Origin: JAEUIX01 sp046156035
Lineage (GTDB): Bacteria; Planctomycetota; Phycisphaerae; Phycisphaerales; UBA1924
Assembly: GCA_046156035.1 (NCBI GenBank)
Contig: JBJXEW010000056.1
Location: 62,001 to 126,000, forward strand
Direction: 5' to 3'
Length of the DNA: 64,000 nucleotides
In this document: piece by piece, positions 27,229 to 35,679 of the stretch
Numbering within the stretch: the first letter of the stretch is position 1
Layout of the letters: the number at the start of each line of letters is the position of its first letter
The notes under the pieces: generated by a model
Database searches by the model: none
The model's input: only the letters and a program-made list of their open reading frames with translations
What the model was told of the DNA's origin: nothing
Program-made: the position numbers and the translations under genes

Positions 27229-27777
27229 ATGGCCCCACCCCCCCGCCCGCACATCGTGCTCATGGGTCTGCGTGGCTCTGGCAAAACCACCCTCGCGCGC
27301 CTGCTGTCGAACCGCCTGAACAGGCGTGCCTTCGACCTGGACCACCTGCTGGCCCTGCGCTGCGAGGCCGCCAACGTCGGCGCGGCCTTCACCGCTCAGG
27401 GGGAGAAGGCGTTCCGCGAGGTGGAGGCCACGCTGCTGGGCGAGCAACTGGCACTGCCGCCCCCGCCGCGCATTCTGGCGCTGGGCGGGGGCACGCCGAC
27501 CGCACCGGGCGCGGCGGAGGCCCTGCGCAAGGCCGCCGCCTCGGGCACGCACATCGTCTACCTGCGGGCAACCGCGGCCACGCTGCGTGCGCGCCTGGAA
27601 CGCACGGACCTCACCACGCGCCCCTCGCTCACGGGCAAGGGCGTGCTGGCGGAGATCGACGCCGTCTTCGCCAAACGGGACGCGTTGTATCGGTCGCTGG
27701 CCACGCGCGTGATCGAGACCGACGCGATGAGCGAGGACGAAGTGCTGGAGGCGATCGAGAGCGGGCTGGCTAAGTGA
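27229..27777 (+). CDS. aroK: Shikimate kinase
   Basis: 182 residues. It phosphorylates shikimate with ATP; shikimate pathway, cytoplasm. P-loop GLRGSGKTTLARLL at ~13-26, shikimate-binding FDLDHLL (~35-41), LALGGGTPTAP (~83-93), and RPSLTGKG in the lid region (~127). It follows efp by 27 bp. Its stop lies 8 bp inside the convergent rhomboid gene (overlap 27770-27777). Confidence 0.9.
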   Translation: MAPPPRPHIVLMGLRGSGKTTLARLLSNRLNRRAFDLDHLLALRCEAANVGAAFTAQGEKAFREVEATLLGEQLALPPPPRILALGGGTPTAPGAAEALRKAAASGTHIVYLRATAATLRARLERTDLTTRPSLTGKGVLAEIDAVFAKRDALYRSLATRVIETDAMSEDEVLEAIESGLAK

Positions 27778-28936
27778 GCCCCCGGGCTGGCACCGCTTCC
27801 AATTCCAGACGCAACTCGCGCACCATCTCCGCCGCGGCGGCGTCGGTGGGCGGCGCGTTCAATCCGTCCAGCATGGCCCGGGCGGAGTGCCTGTCTCCGA
27901 CGTAGCGCAGGAACACGAGTGCGCCAAGCACGCGCACGTGGGCCGTCTCAGATTCGTTGGGGTACGCGGCGGCGAACCACGAGTAAGCATCGGCCGCGGC
28001 TTGGTGCTGCCCCGCCGCGTGCAGGAGCGAGGCCATCTCCATCTGCTGGCGGGCGGGCAGCACACTGAGGCTTGGCGAAGCGCCCTTGGCCACACGCAGC
28101 AACTCGGCATACGCCACGGCGAGGGCCTGCGCCTCGCGTGCGGCCAACGCCTGCTGCACACGCCCGCGTGCCGCGGCGACGACGGCATCGGAGCCGTCAT
28201 CGCGCTGGGCGGCCTTGCGGCGGCCTTCACGCTCCACCTCCGCCACACCCTCGCGGAACTGGCGCCTCCGGTGGGCGCGCCGGGCCATGCTGAAGAGATC
28301 AAACGGCTCACGCGGCAGCAGGCCCGAGGCCAGCAGCGACACTGCCACCCCCGCGCCCAGGATGTAGCCCCCCAAGTGCGCCAGGCGTGCGACGCCGCCG
28401 CCGTGGCCCATGCCTTGAAGGACCAGGTCCCACAGCATCGCCAGGCCGATAAACCACCACGCGGGCACGATGCTGACGGAGAAGAAGAGGATGAACCAGC
28501 AGCGCACGCTGGTGAAGGGGAACATGATCAGGAACGCCCCGGTGACGGCGGCGATCGCGCCGGAGGCGCCCACAACGCCCGCTCGCTCGAAGAGCGCGTG
28601 CAGGCCGCCCGCGGCCGCCGCGCCGGTGAGGTAGAAGAGCAGGAACCACCAACGGCCCAGGCGGTCTTCCACGGGCGGGCCGAAGACCCAGAGGATCAGC
28701 ATGTTGCCGGCGATGTGCATGAAGCCGGCGTGCAGGAATGCGTAGGTGAGGTAGGTGTACCACGGCGACTGGCCGGGCACCAGGACCGCGGCGGCTTCGA
28801 TGCGACCCGCCAAGGCGGGGTCGAAGCGGTTGAGCACCTCAAGGGCAAGCCACAGGGCCACGCAGACACCCACCAAGAGGGGTGTGGTGAAGGCGGTACG
28901 GGCCGACGGGCGGTCTGTCGAGAGGGGGATGAGCAC
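27770..28936 (-). CDS. Rhomboid-family intramembrane serine protease with C-terminal helical domain
   Basis: 388 residues. Six TM helices in residues ~15-215. Conserved features are FLHAGFMHIAGNMLILWVFG, the catalytic GASGAI (GxSG) at ~124-129, and HLGGYILG with the catalytic histidine at ~186. A soluble Ala/Arg-rich C-terminal region (~225-388) has TPR-like helices (EAQALAVAYAELLRVAK; LLHAAGQHQAAADAYSWFAAAYP). The family cleaves transmembrane substrates. It is divergent from gltA with 102 bp between. Confidence 0.9.
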   Translation of the reverse strand: MLIPLSTDRPSARTAFTTPLLVGVCVALWLALEVLNRFDPALAGRIEAAAVLVPGQSPWYTYLTYAFLHAGFMHIAGNMLILWVFGPPVEDRLGRWWFLLFYLTGAAAAGGLHALFERAGVVGASGAIAAVTGAFLIMFPFTSVRCWFILFFSVSIVPAWWFIGLAMLWDLVLQGMGHGGGVARLAHLGGYILGAGVAVSLLASGLLPREPFDLFSMARRAHRRRQFREGVAEVEREGRRKAAQRDDGSDAVVAAARGRVQQALAAREAQALAVAYAELLRVAKGASPSLSVLPARQQMEMASLLHAAGQHQAAADAYSWFAAAYPNESETAHVRVLGALVFLRYVGDRHSARAMLDGLNAPPTDAAAAEMVRELRLELEAVPARGLT

Positions 28937-29038
28937 GAGGGCCCGATGGTACGGAGCGTGGCAGCAGCGCGCGACGCACCTATCATCGGCTCCGTTTTTC
29001 CGGGCGGTTTCGCGGGCTTTGAGAGAAGGTTGCTATCC

Positions 29039-30169
29039 ATGGCGCTCGCTGTCAAAGGTCTTGAAGGAATCGTCGCTTCGGAAACGAAGATGTCGTTCAT
29101 CGACGGCGAGAAGGGCGTGCTCGAATACGTGGGGATCGAGATCGACCCGCTCGCGCGGCACAGCACGTTCGAGGAGACGACGTATCTGCTGTGGAACGGC
29201 CGCCTGCCGACGGGGGCGGAACTGAGCGCGTTCAACGCCGACCTGCGCTCGCGCTATGCGCTGCCGGCGGGGATGGTGGAGCGGATTCAGGCGTTGCCCA
29301 AGGCGGCCCAGCCGATGCACATGCTGCGGACGATGGTGTCGGCCCTGGCGATGCACGATGCTGATCCGAACAAGAACGATGTGGCATCGGCGCGGTCCAA
29401 GGCGATGAACATTCTGGCCCAGGCGCCGGCGATCGTGGCGACGTTTGACCGGCACCGGCGCGGGCTGGCCGTGGTGGCCCCCGACAAGAGCATGTCGTTT
29501 GCCGCGAACTTTCTGTGGATGCTCAACGGCAAGGAGCCGACGGCCACGATGACGCGGGCGTTCGATGCGTGCATGATTCTGCACGCCGACCACGGGCTGA
29601 ACAACTCGACGTTCACCGCCCGCGTCATCGCCAGCACGCTGAGCGATGTGTACTCGTGCATCACGGGGGCGATCGGCTCGCTGCGCGGGCCCCTGCACGG
29701 CGGCGCGAACGAGGATGTGATGCGGATGCTGGGGGAGATTCCCAGCGTGGAGGCGTGCGAGAAGATCATTCAGGACAAACTGGCGCGCAAGGACAAGATC
29801 GCCGGGTTCGGCCACCGGGTGTACAAGGCCTACGACCCGCGGGCGACGTACCTCAAGACACTGGCCAAGCAACTGGCCGAGGACACCGGCAACCAGGGCT
29901 TGTACCTCAAGAGCCAGGCGATTGAGCAGGTGATGCTGCGCGAGAAGGCCGCCAAGGGCATCTACCCCAACGTGGATTTCTACTCGGCCACCACGTACCA
30001 CTGCATCGGCCTGCAACTGGACCTGTTCACGCCGATGTTCGCGCTCTCGCGGATCGCGGGGTGGGCGGGGCACGTGATCGAGCAACTGGCGGACAACCGG
30101 CTGTTCAGGCCCGATGCCGCGTATGTGGGGCCGCACGGGGTGGGGTATGTGGGGATTGAGAAGAGGTGA
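29039..30169 (+). CDS. gltA: Citrate synthase (short, gram-positive/archaeal-like type)
   Basis: 376 residues. It condenses acetyl-CoA and oxaloacetate at entry to the TCA cycle. Catalytic-site motifs: HADHGLNNSTF (histidine), GPLHGGANEDV (second histidine), GFGHRVYKAYDPRA and VDFYSATTYHCIG (aspartate). Its length matches the ~370-residue type II class. A 2-methylcitrate synthase role is possible and cannot be excluded by sequence alone. ATG 29039 has AGAAGG 9 nt upstream. The open frame runs far upstream to 27887 but only as a shadow of the rhomboid gene. A G-rich repeat follows the stop. Confidence 0.95.
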   Translation: MALAVKGLEGIVASETKMSFIDGEKGVLEYVGIEIDPLARHSTFEETTYLLWNGRLPTGAELSAFNADLRSRYALPAGMVERIQALPKAAQPMHMLRTMVSALAMHDADPNKNDVASARSKAMNILAQAPAIVATFDRHRRGLAVVAPDKSMSFAANFLWMLNGKEPTATMTRAFDACMILHADHGLNNSTFTARVIASTLSDVYSCITGAIGSLRGPLHGGANEDVMRMLGEIPSVEACEKIIQDKLARKDKIAGFGHRVYKAYDPRATYLKTLAKQLAEDTGNQGLYLKSQAIEQVMLREKAAKGIYPNVDFYSATTYHCIGLQLDLFTPMFALSRIAGWAGHVIEQLADNRLFRPDAAYVGPHGVGYVGIEKR

Positions 30170-30174
30170 GGGAA

Positions 30175-30241
30175 GGGGACACGGGGAGCGGACAGGGGAC
30201 AGGGGAGAGCCAAGCAGGCAGCCCGACCGTGAGGGAGGGCT
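30175..30241. repeat. G-run array and dispersed 24-bp repeat after gltA
   Basis: 30175-30205 holds four GGGG runs in words like AGGGGAC, able to form a G-quadruplex in the RNA 3' end of gltA. 30218-30241 begins GCAGCCCGACCG and ends GAGGGAGGGCT; it matches the reverse complement of 60687-60710 (inside mqnC) at 23 of 24 bases. Confidence 0.85.
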
Positions 30242-30311
30242 TGTTCGATGGCACGGATACCGAAGGCGGCGACGTCGGGCTCCGCTGGCCACTTTCGGTT
30301 ACCATTAGAGC

Positions 30312-30824
30312 ATGGGCACCAAGCGACTTGCTGCTGTCTTCATCACGCTCGTATGCACCGGTTTCATCGGCGGGTGTGGAAACCCGGGCATCGTTCAGCT
30401 TTCGCCAGATACATATTTGCTTGCCCGAGAAGACAAAGCGGGCATCTTCGGCAATGCGCAAGCCTTGAAAGCGGGCGTGATCCGCGATGCCAACGCGTTC
30501 GCCGAGAAGCAGGGCAAGGTGGCGATCCCGGTTTCCAGCAGAGGTACGCCCGCCTGGCCGCTGCACTTTGCGACCTTCGAGTACCAGTTCCGAGTGGTGG
30601 ACAAGAACGATCCAGAGGCCCAGGGGGCGGTGCTCGTCCCACGAGCTGACATCACCGTGCAGGTTACTGGAGCTCCGTCCGGCACCGCGCCCCCGCACGA
30701 CCCGCCGCGCTCGCCCGACCTGTACACCGAGCTGAATAGGCTAGACGAGTTGCGGAAGCGCGGGCTGCTGACCGATGCGGAGTTTGAGGCGGAAAAACGG
30801 GCGCTGCTCAAACGCAGCAAATAG
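30312..30824 (+). CDS. Lipoprotein with C-terminal SHOCT domain
   Basis: 170 residues. N-terminal lipoprotein signal with lipobox FIGGC (Cys22), so it is probably a membrane-anchored lipoprotein. The middle part (~50-120) has no recognised family. Residues ~135-168 (LYTELNRLDELRKRGLLTDA followed by EFEAEKRALL) match the short C-terminal SHOCT helix pair seen in many bacterial surface or stress proteins. Function unknown. Confidence 0.8.
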   Translation: MGTKRLAAVFITLVCTGFIGGCGNPGIVQLSPDTYLLAREDKAGIFGNAQALKAGVIRDANAFAEKQGKVAIPVSSRGTPAWPLHFATFEYQFRVVDKNDPEAQGAVLVPRADITVQVTGAPSGTAPPHDPPRSPDLYTELNRLDELRKRGLLTDAEFEAEKRALLKRSK

Positions 30825-30882
30825 GTTCCCCGCACCTGCTACGCGGCGCGACTGGTGGCCTTTGGGCGAAAGCTTGGCACAG

Positions 30883-30919
30883 CACGAGTCTCGCGGCTCA
30901 GGGCAGCCGCGGACTCGTG
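30883..30919. terminator. Long hairpin between convergent genes (possible bidirectional terminator)
   Basis: CACGAGTC then CGCGGCT pair with AGCCGCG then GACTCGTG: 15 base pairs with a single bulged T, loop CAGGGC. There is no U-tract on either side. It overlaps the last codons and stop of the C26 gene, which ends at 30898. Confidence 0.6.
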
Positions 30920-31665
30920 GTAGCCCCGCACGCCGCGATGAAGCGGTTGAAAAGGGCCTGGCCCAGGGCGGCATCCGGCGTGCGTTCGGGGTGCCACTGG
31001 ACGCCGAGATAGAACGGGCGCGAGGGGTCGTCGAGGGCTTCGATCACGCCGTCATCGGCGCGGGCGATGATGCGGAGCGAGCCGGGGTGGCTCACGGCCT
31101 GGTGGTGGTTGCTGGCCACGAGCGAGCCCGCGTGCGGCCGCGGCAGCGCGTGCGAGTTGCCGCCGGGCTCGAGGATGACCGGGTGGTGAAAGTCCTTCAC
31201 GTGCCGCGCGGCGGCGGGGGGGGGGAGTGTGTCGGGCAGGTGCTGGTTGAGCGTGCCGCCCTTGTGCAGGGCCATGAGCTGCATGCCCAGGCAGATGCCA
31301 AGTGTGGCCGGAGCGGCGGAGCGCTCGGCCGCGAGTTGGTCGATCGCGGCGAGCAGGGCGAGTTCGTAGGCCTGGCGGCGCGGGTGCAGGGGTGTGGCGG
31401 CCGGGTGCGTGGGGATGCCGAAGGCCTCGGTGCGCGGGTCGTCTCCACCGATGAAGACGAAGCCGGCGCAGAGGCGGGCGTGGGCCTCGACGAGTTCGGG
31501 GATGGGGGGAAGGAGGATGGGTGTGCCGCCCGCGGCGACCACCGCGGCGACATAGGTGTGCGGGCACTGGTGCCGCTCGCGGACCTGCCCCCCCACCCCC
31601 CCCCCGCTGGCACCCAGCGGCGCGGCGAGAACGATGTCGCAGGTGATGCCGATGAGCGGGGGCAT
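30898..31665 (-). CDS. Gamma-glutamyl-gamma-aminobutyrate hydrolase-like class I amidotransferase (C26)
   Basis: 255 residues. Class I glutamine-amidotransferase fold: GITCDIVLAAP N-terminus, nucleophile elbow GICLGMQ (catalytic Cys), and the His-Glu pair in GVQWHPERTPD. Similar to PuuD and other peptidase C26 enzymes that cleave gamma-glutamyl amides. FVFIGGDDPRTEAFG stands where PuuD has a 'GG.D..P' motif. ATG 31665 is chosen because the upstream in-frame ATG adds only HYPHP-type residues. The gene contains a 10-G tract (31216-31225) and a 10-C tract (31596-31605), both in frame. Confidence 0.85.
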   Translation of the reverse strand: MPPLIGITCDIVLAAPLGASGGGVGGQVRERHQCPHTYVAAVVAAGGTPILLPPIPELVEAHARLCAGFVFIGGDDPRTEAFGIPTHPAATPLHPRRQAYELALLAAIDQLAAERSAAPATLGICLGMQLMALHKGGTLNQHLPDTLPPPAAARHVKDFHHPVILEPGGNSHALPRPHAGSLVASNHHQAVSHPGSLRIIARADDGVIEALDDPSRPFYLGVQWHPERTPDAALGQALFNRFIAACGATTSPRLP

Positions 31666-31802
31666 GGGATGAGGATAGTGGATGCGGGCGGAGTGCACGG
31701 TCGGACGGGGCTCGGCCCCACAGAGCGGGCCGAAACCGTTACCCTCGAAGGCCTAATCCTTGATGCCTTCTCACCCGTCTCTCCCCGCACGCAGCCGCCC
31801 TC

Positions 31803-32915
31803 GTGTCCACCAGCACCCACAGCACGCCGATTTCGCGCCGCTTCCCCTGTGCCAAGTGCGGGGCCGAACTCGACTTTGTGCCCGGCACCGACACGCTTGT
31901 GTGCACGCACTGCGGGCACAGCAACGCCATCGCCGCGGCAGGGGCACCGGTGGAGGAACTGGACTTTGCCGCCCACCTCGACCGTGCCGAGGCGCACGAA
32001 GCGCATATCGAAGCGGCAACGGTGAAGTGCCAGAGCTGCGCCGCGGCGGTGACGCGCCCGAAGGATGTGGCGGCGTTTGCGTGCCCGTTCTGCGGGACGA
32101 ACATCATCGCGCAGTCGCGGTCGGAGTCGATCTTGAGGCCGCGCGGGTTGCTGCCGTTCAAGGTGAAGCATGATGATGCGAGGGAGCGGTTCAGGGCGTG
32201 GGTGAAGAGCCGGTGGTTCGCGCCTTCGAGCCTGAGCACGCAGAGTTTTGTGGACGCGGCGATCAAGGGCGTGTATCTGCCGTACTGGACTTACGACACG
32301 CTCACGACGGCGCCCTACACGGGCGAGCGGGGTGATGCCTACTACGTGCCCGTGCCCATGACGGTGATGGTGAACGGCAAGCCGCAGGTTCGCATGACCA
32401 TGCAGCGGCGCATCCGCTGGAGCAGTGTGCGCGGCAGCGTGGAGAACGCCTTTGACGACCTGCTCGTACCCGCCAGCCGCAGCCTGCCGACCGACAAGGC
32501 CCGGGTGCTGGAGCCGTGGGACTTGGGCAGCGTGGTGCCGTACGCGGATGAGTACGTGAGCGGCTTCATCGCCGAGACGTATCAGGTGGACCTGAAGCAG
32601 GGCTTCGGCGTGGCCGAGGCGATGATGAAGCCCGTGATCGAATCGACGATCCGCGGCGACATCGGCGGCGATGAGCAGCGCATCGGCACATATCGCGTGG
32701 CCTACCGCGGCATCACGTTCAAGCACCTGCTGCTGCCGGTGTGGATGAGCGCGTACCGGCACATGAACACGGTGTACCACTTCTACGTGAATGCGCGCAC
32801 GGGCGAGGTGACGGGCGACCGGCCGTGGTCCTACTGGAAGATCACAGGGGCTGTGCTGGCCGGATTGGCCTTGGCAGGCCTGATCGCGGCCGTGATCGCT
32901 CTCTCACAGAGGTAG
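31803..32915 (+). CDS. Double zinc-ribbon protein with C-terminal membrane segment
   Basis: 370 residues from a GTG start. Two zinc ribbons: CAKC...CTHC (17-41) and CQSC...CPFC (~76-98). A beta-rich middle follows (VYLPYWTYDTLTTAPYTGER; YYVPVPMTVMVNGKPQVRM), then a C-terminal TM helix (KITGAVLAGLALAGLIAAVIA at ~345-365). Proteins of this layout are often annotated as TFIIB-type zinc-ribbon membrane proteins in planctomycetes. The molecular role is unknown. Confidence 0.75.
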   Translation: MSTSTHSTPISRRFPCAKCGAELDFVPGTDTLVCTHCGHSNAIAAAGAPVEELDFAAHLDRAEAHEAHIEAATVKCQSCAAAVTRPKDVAAFACPFCGTNIIAQSRSESILRPRGLLPFKVKHDDARERFRAWVKSRWFAPSSLSTQSFVDAAIKGVYLPYWTYDTLTTAPYTGERGDAYYVPVPMTVMVNGKPQVRMTMQRRIRWSSVRGSVENAFDDLLVPASRSLPTDKARVLEPWDLGSVVPYADEYVSGFIAETYQVDLKQGFGVAEAMMKPVIESTIRGDIGGDEQRIGTYRVAYRGITFKHLLLPVWMSAYRHMNTVYHFYVNARTGEVTGDRPWSYWKITGAVLAGLALAGLIAAVIALSQR

Positions 32916-33250
32916 GAGCGGGTCGCCCGCCCGCGCCCCTTGCACCCCCTTCCCACCCGGCTCCCCCCAACCCCGGGGCCGCCGCCCCCACGATCCCCCG
33001 CCAGATGCTGCCACCAAGAGCGCCCAGGGCGTTTCGACCGGTCTGTGTTCCTGGGCAAGGGGGATAGGTCAGGGCCGTGAGGACCCCGGCGGATTGCCTA
33101 TTTTCACAACAGGTGCAGTGCCGAATCCGCACATTCTCCCACATTTCTGTGGATTGTCTGGCATCGGGGGCCGGGATCGGTTATCCTGACTGGTGAGAGC
33201 CGCCTCAACCGGGGCGGATTGGGTAACCAGAGTTTTTGAGGAGAGAGCCC
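32916..33250. other. Intergenic region upstream of the PEP-CTERM-like gene
   Basis: 335 bp without a gene. The first ~90 bp (32930-33000) are C-rich runs (CCCCCTTCCCACCC, CCCCCCAACCCC), potential i-motif/G4 DNA. The rest is less GC-rich around CCTATTTTCACAAC and ATTTCTGTGGATTG and probably holds the promoter of the downstream gene. GAGGAGAGAG at ~33238-33247 is its ribosome site. Confidence 0.5.
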
Positions 33251-34126
33251 ATGAAGAATGTGCATTGTTGCGCGTGGATCGGCGTTGCCGCGCTCGCGGC
33301 CGTCGCCGGGAGCGCTTCGGCGCAAACCACCGTGTCGATCGGCCCTGGTGGCACGTCGACCTCGCAGAACTTCGATTCGCTCGCGACCACCGGCTCCGGC
33401 GTGGCGTGGAGCAACAACCCGGCCGCCACGGTTCCGGGCTGGTCGGTGTTCAAGAGTCTGGGTGCGGGCACGGCCAACACGCGCAATGCCACGCTCACGG
33501 CTCAGACCACGTACAACACGGGTGCCGGGGCGAGCAATGCCGGCAACCTCTACTCGTTCGGAACGGGCACGAGCATGGATCGCGCCCTGGGCACGATCGG
33601 CTCGGGCACGCCGGGCGACTGGCTCATGGTCTTCGCCGTCACCAACAACACCACGCTCACGATCAACAAGTTCACGCTGGACTACGCCCTCGAGCAGTGG
33701 CGCGAGGGCGGTCAGGGTGGCACACCCGGCAGCCCGGTCGTCGGCACTCAGCACAGGCTTGTGCTCGACTACAAGATCGTCAACGGCATCATGGCTGGTT
33801 CGGATACCGACGCTTCGTTCACCACCGGCTACACCGCTCCCGGCGGCCTTTGGGACGGTGTGGGACCCGTCCTGACGACCGCGACGACGGGCGCGGCCGT
33901 GGATGGCAACGTGGCAGGGCTTGCTGCTGGCCGCGGCGGCATGTCGCCCGATTTCATCAACTGGCTGCCCGGCCAGACGCTGGTCATCCGCTGGTGGGAC
34001 GACAACAACACCGGCAATGACCACGGCTTGGCCCTTGACACCGTGACCCTCACGATCCCGACGCCCGGCACGGCCGCGCTCCTGGGCATCGGCGGCCTGA
34101 TCGCCACCCGCCGCCGTCGCGCCTGA
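33251..34126 (+). CDS. Exported PEP-CTERM-like protein
   Basis: 291 residues. Sec signal peptide 1-25 (ends GSASAQT). The mature part is Thr/Gly/Asn-rich beta protein. The last ~25 residues form a sorting-signal tripartite tail: IPTPGTAALLGIGG, a short hydrophobic helix, then RRRRA. This resembles PEP-CTERM tails that are cut by an exosortase, but with PTPG in place of PEP, a variant frequent in Phycisphaerae-type genomes as I understand it. Strong purine-rich ribosome site (GAGGAGAGAG). Followed by a strong terminator, so probably a single-gene transcript. Confidence 0.88.
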   Translation: MKNVHCCAWIGVAALAAVAGSASAQTTVSIGPGGTSTSQNFDSLATTGSGVAWSNNPAATVPGWSVFKSLGAGTANTRNATLTAQTTYNTGAGASNAGNLYSFGTGTSMDRALGTIGSGTPGDWLMVFAVTNNTTLTINKFTLDYALEQWREGGQGGTPGSPVVGTQHRLVLDYKIVNGIMAGSDTDASFTTGYTAPGGLWDGVGPVLTTATTGAAVDGNVAGLAAGRGGMSPDFINWLPGQTLVIRWWDDNNTGNDHGLALDTVTLTIPTPGTAALLGIGGLIATRRRRA

Positions 34127-34165
34127 TCGCGCGATGTTCGACGGAGAACTCTGTGTTTACCCGAA

Positions 34166-34195
34166 GCCCCGCGGCCGACTGCCGCGGGGTTTTTT
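34166..34195 (+). terminator. Rho-independent terminator after the PEP-CTERM-like gene
   Basis: CCCCGCGGC pairs with GCCGCGGGG (9 bp, loop CGACT), followed directly by six T (34190-34195). It lies 40 bp after the stop codon. Confidence 0.93.
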
Positions 34196-34268
34196 CGTGG
34201 GCACCCGCTGCGGGCCGAGGGAGCGCCGGGCCTGTAACAGGCAGCCAGGCCCACTACCCTGCCCGCCT

Positions 34269-35621
34269 ATGGCGTTGCACTTTCTGGACGATCTGGGCGA
34301 ACGCGGGCTGATCCATCAATGCACGGATGAGCCCGAGTTGCGTGCGCACCTCGATCTGTCGGCGGCGGGTGCAAAGCCCCGCCGCGCGTATGTGGGGTTT
34401 GACCCCACGGCGGATTCGCTCACGATCGGCAACCTGGTGCCGATCATGCTGCTGGCGCGGTTCCAACGGGCCGGGCACACCCCCCTGGTGGTGATGGGGG
34501 GCGGCACGGGCCTGATCGGCGACCCCAGCGGCAAGAGCGCCGAGCGGCAACTGATGACGAGGGAACTGGTCGAGGCCAACGTGGCGAGCCAGCGGACGAT
34601 CTTCGAGCGTGTGCTGGATTTCTCGGCCGGTGCGAAGAACGCCGCGGTGATGACCAACAACGTGGACTGGCTCGCGGGCCTGAGTTACCTCGATGCGCTG
34701 CGCGATGTGGGCAAGCACTTCAGCGTGAACCAGATGATCCAGCGCGACAGCGTGCGCGACCGCCTGCACACCCGCGAGCAGGGGATTTCGTACACCGAGT
34801 TCTCGTACATGGTGCTGCAGGCGTACGACTTCCTCCACCTCTACCGCGCCAGCGGTGTCACACTCCAGATGGGTGGCAGCGACCAGTTCGGCAATATCGT
34901 GAGCGGGTGCGATCTCATCCGCCGCAACGTGGGGGCGAGCGTTGGATGCGGCGCGGACGGCGCGCTGTCGTTCGGCCTCACCACGCCCCTCATCACCAAG
35001 GCCGATGGCGGCAAGTTCGGCAAGACCGAATCCGGCGCGGTCTGGCTCACCGCCAAGCGCGGCCAAAGTGATTCCTCGCCCGCCCGCACCAGCCCCTACG
35101 CCTTCTACCAGTTCTGGCTCAACGCCGCGGATGCCGATGTCGAGAAGTTCCTCAAGACGTTCACGTTCCGCGCGACCGACGAGATTGCGGCAGTGCTCGC
35201 CAAGCACGCGGCCAACCCCGCCGAGCGGGCACCCCAGCGCACGCTCGCGCAGGACATGACCGACATGCTGCACGGCAAGGCGGCACGCGAGGCGGCCGAG
35301 GCCGCCGCCGCCGCACTCTTCTCTGGCGATATCGCGGCGCTCCCGGCCGATCTGCTGGCCGAGGTGCTCTCCGCCGCGCCCACGAGCGCGCATGACAAGG
35401 GGCTGCTTGCGGGCGAGGGCGCGGCGGTGCTGGATGTGCTGGCGACAACGCTGTGCAAGAGCAAGAGCGAAGCGCGCCAGGCACTGACCGAGGGTTCCGT
35501 CTCCGTCAACGGCAAGAAGGCGGCCATGGCCGACAGGCTCACGGCCGCGAACCTGCTGCACGGCTCCGTCATCGCCCTCCGCCGCGGCAAGAAGAACTGG
35601 CACGTCACACGCTGGGCGTGA
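34269..35621 (+). CDS. tyrS: Tyrosyl-tRNA synthetase
   Basis: 450 residues. Class I aminoacyl-tRNA synthetase. N-terminal catalytic domain has the HIGH-like DSLTIGNLVPI (~48-58) and the KMSKS-like GGKFGKTESG (~246-255). Tyr-specific motifs include YVGFDPTAD, QAYDFLHL and QMGGSDQFGNI. C-terminal S4 RNA-binding domain (~380-445: CKSKSEARQALTEGSVSVNG). ATG 34269 gives the family length; the upstream frame has no support. No T-box leader was seen. Confidence 0.96.
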   Translation: MALHFLDDLGERGLIHQCTDEPELRAHLDLSAAGAKPRRAYVGFDPTADSLTIGNLVPIMLLARFQRAGHTPLVVMGGGTGLIGDPSGKSAERQLMTRELVEANVASQRTIFERVLDFSAGAKNAAVMTNNVDWLAGLSYLDALRDVGKHFSVNQMIQRDSVRDRLHTREQGISYTEFSYMVLQAYDFLHLYRASGVTLQMGGSDQFGNIVSGCDLIRRNVGASVGCGADGALSFGLTTPLITKADGGKFGKTESGAVWLTAKRGQSDSSPARTSPYAFYQFWLNAADADVEKFLKTFTFRATDEIAAVLAKHAANPAERAPQRTLAQDMTDMLHGKAAREAAEAAAAALFSGDIAALPADLLAEVLSAAPTSAHDKGLLAGEGAAVLDVLATTLCKSKSEARQALTEGSVSVNGKKAAMADRLTAANLLHGSVIALRRGKKNWHVTRWA

Positions 35622-35649
35622 GGCCGCTGGCACATTGAAATCCCCGGAG

Positions 35650-35677
35650 CCCCTCTCGGAGAGAGGGGGTACCCAAG
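35650..35677. repeat. Hairpin element with GGTACCC tail, copy A
   Basis: CCCCTCTC pairs with GAGAGGGG (8 bp, loop GGA) and is followed by GGTACCCAAGG. It sits between the convergent tyrS and SpoIIE genes, where it could also help terminate. Related copies at 54440-54503. Confidence 0.75.
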
Positions 35678-35679
35678 GC

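Noticed and set aside
27887..29038. Upstream extension of the citrate synthase frame
   Set aside because: It runs antisense through the rhomboid gene; the true start has a good ribosome site at 29039.
33100..33165. DnaA-box-like words (TTTTCACAA, TGTGGATTG)
   Set aside because: Only 7 of 9 matches, no cluster and no dnaA/dnaN neighbours, so not an origin.
34134..34268. Earlier tyrS start at 34134
   Set aside because: Would translate a strong transcription terminator; the family start is at 34269.
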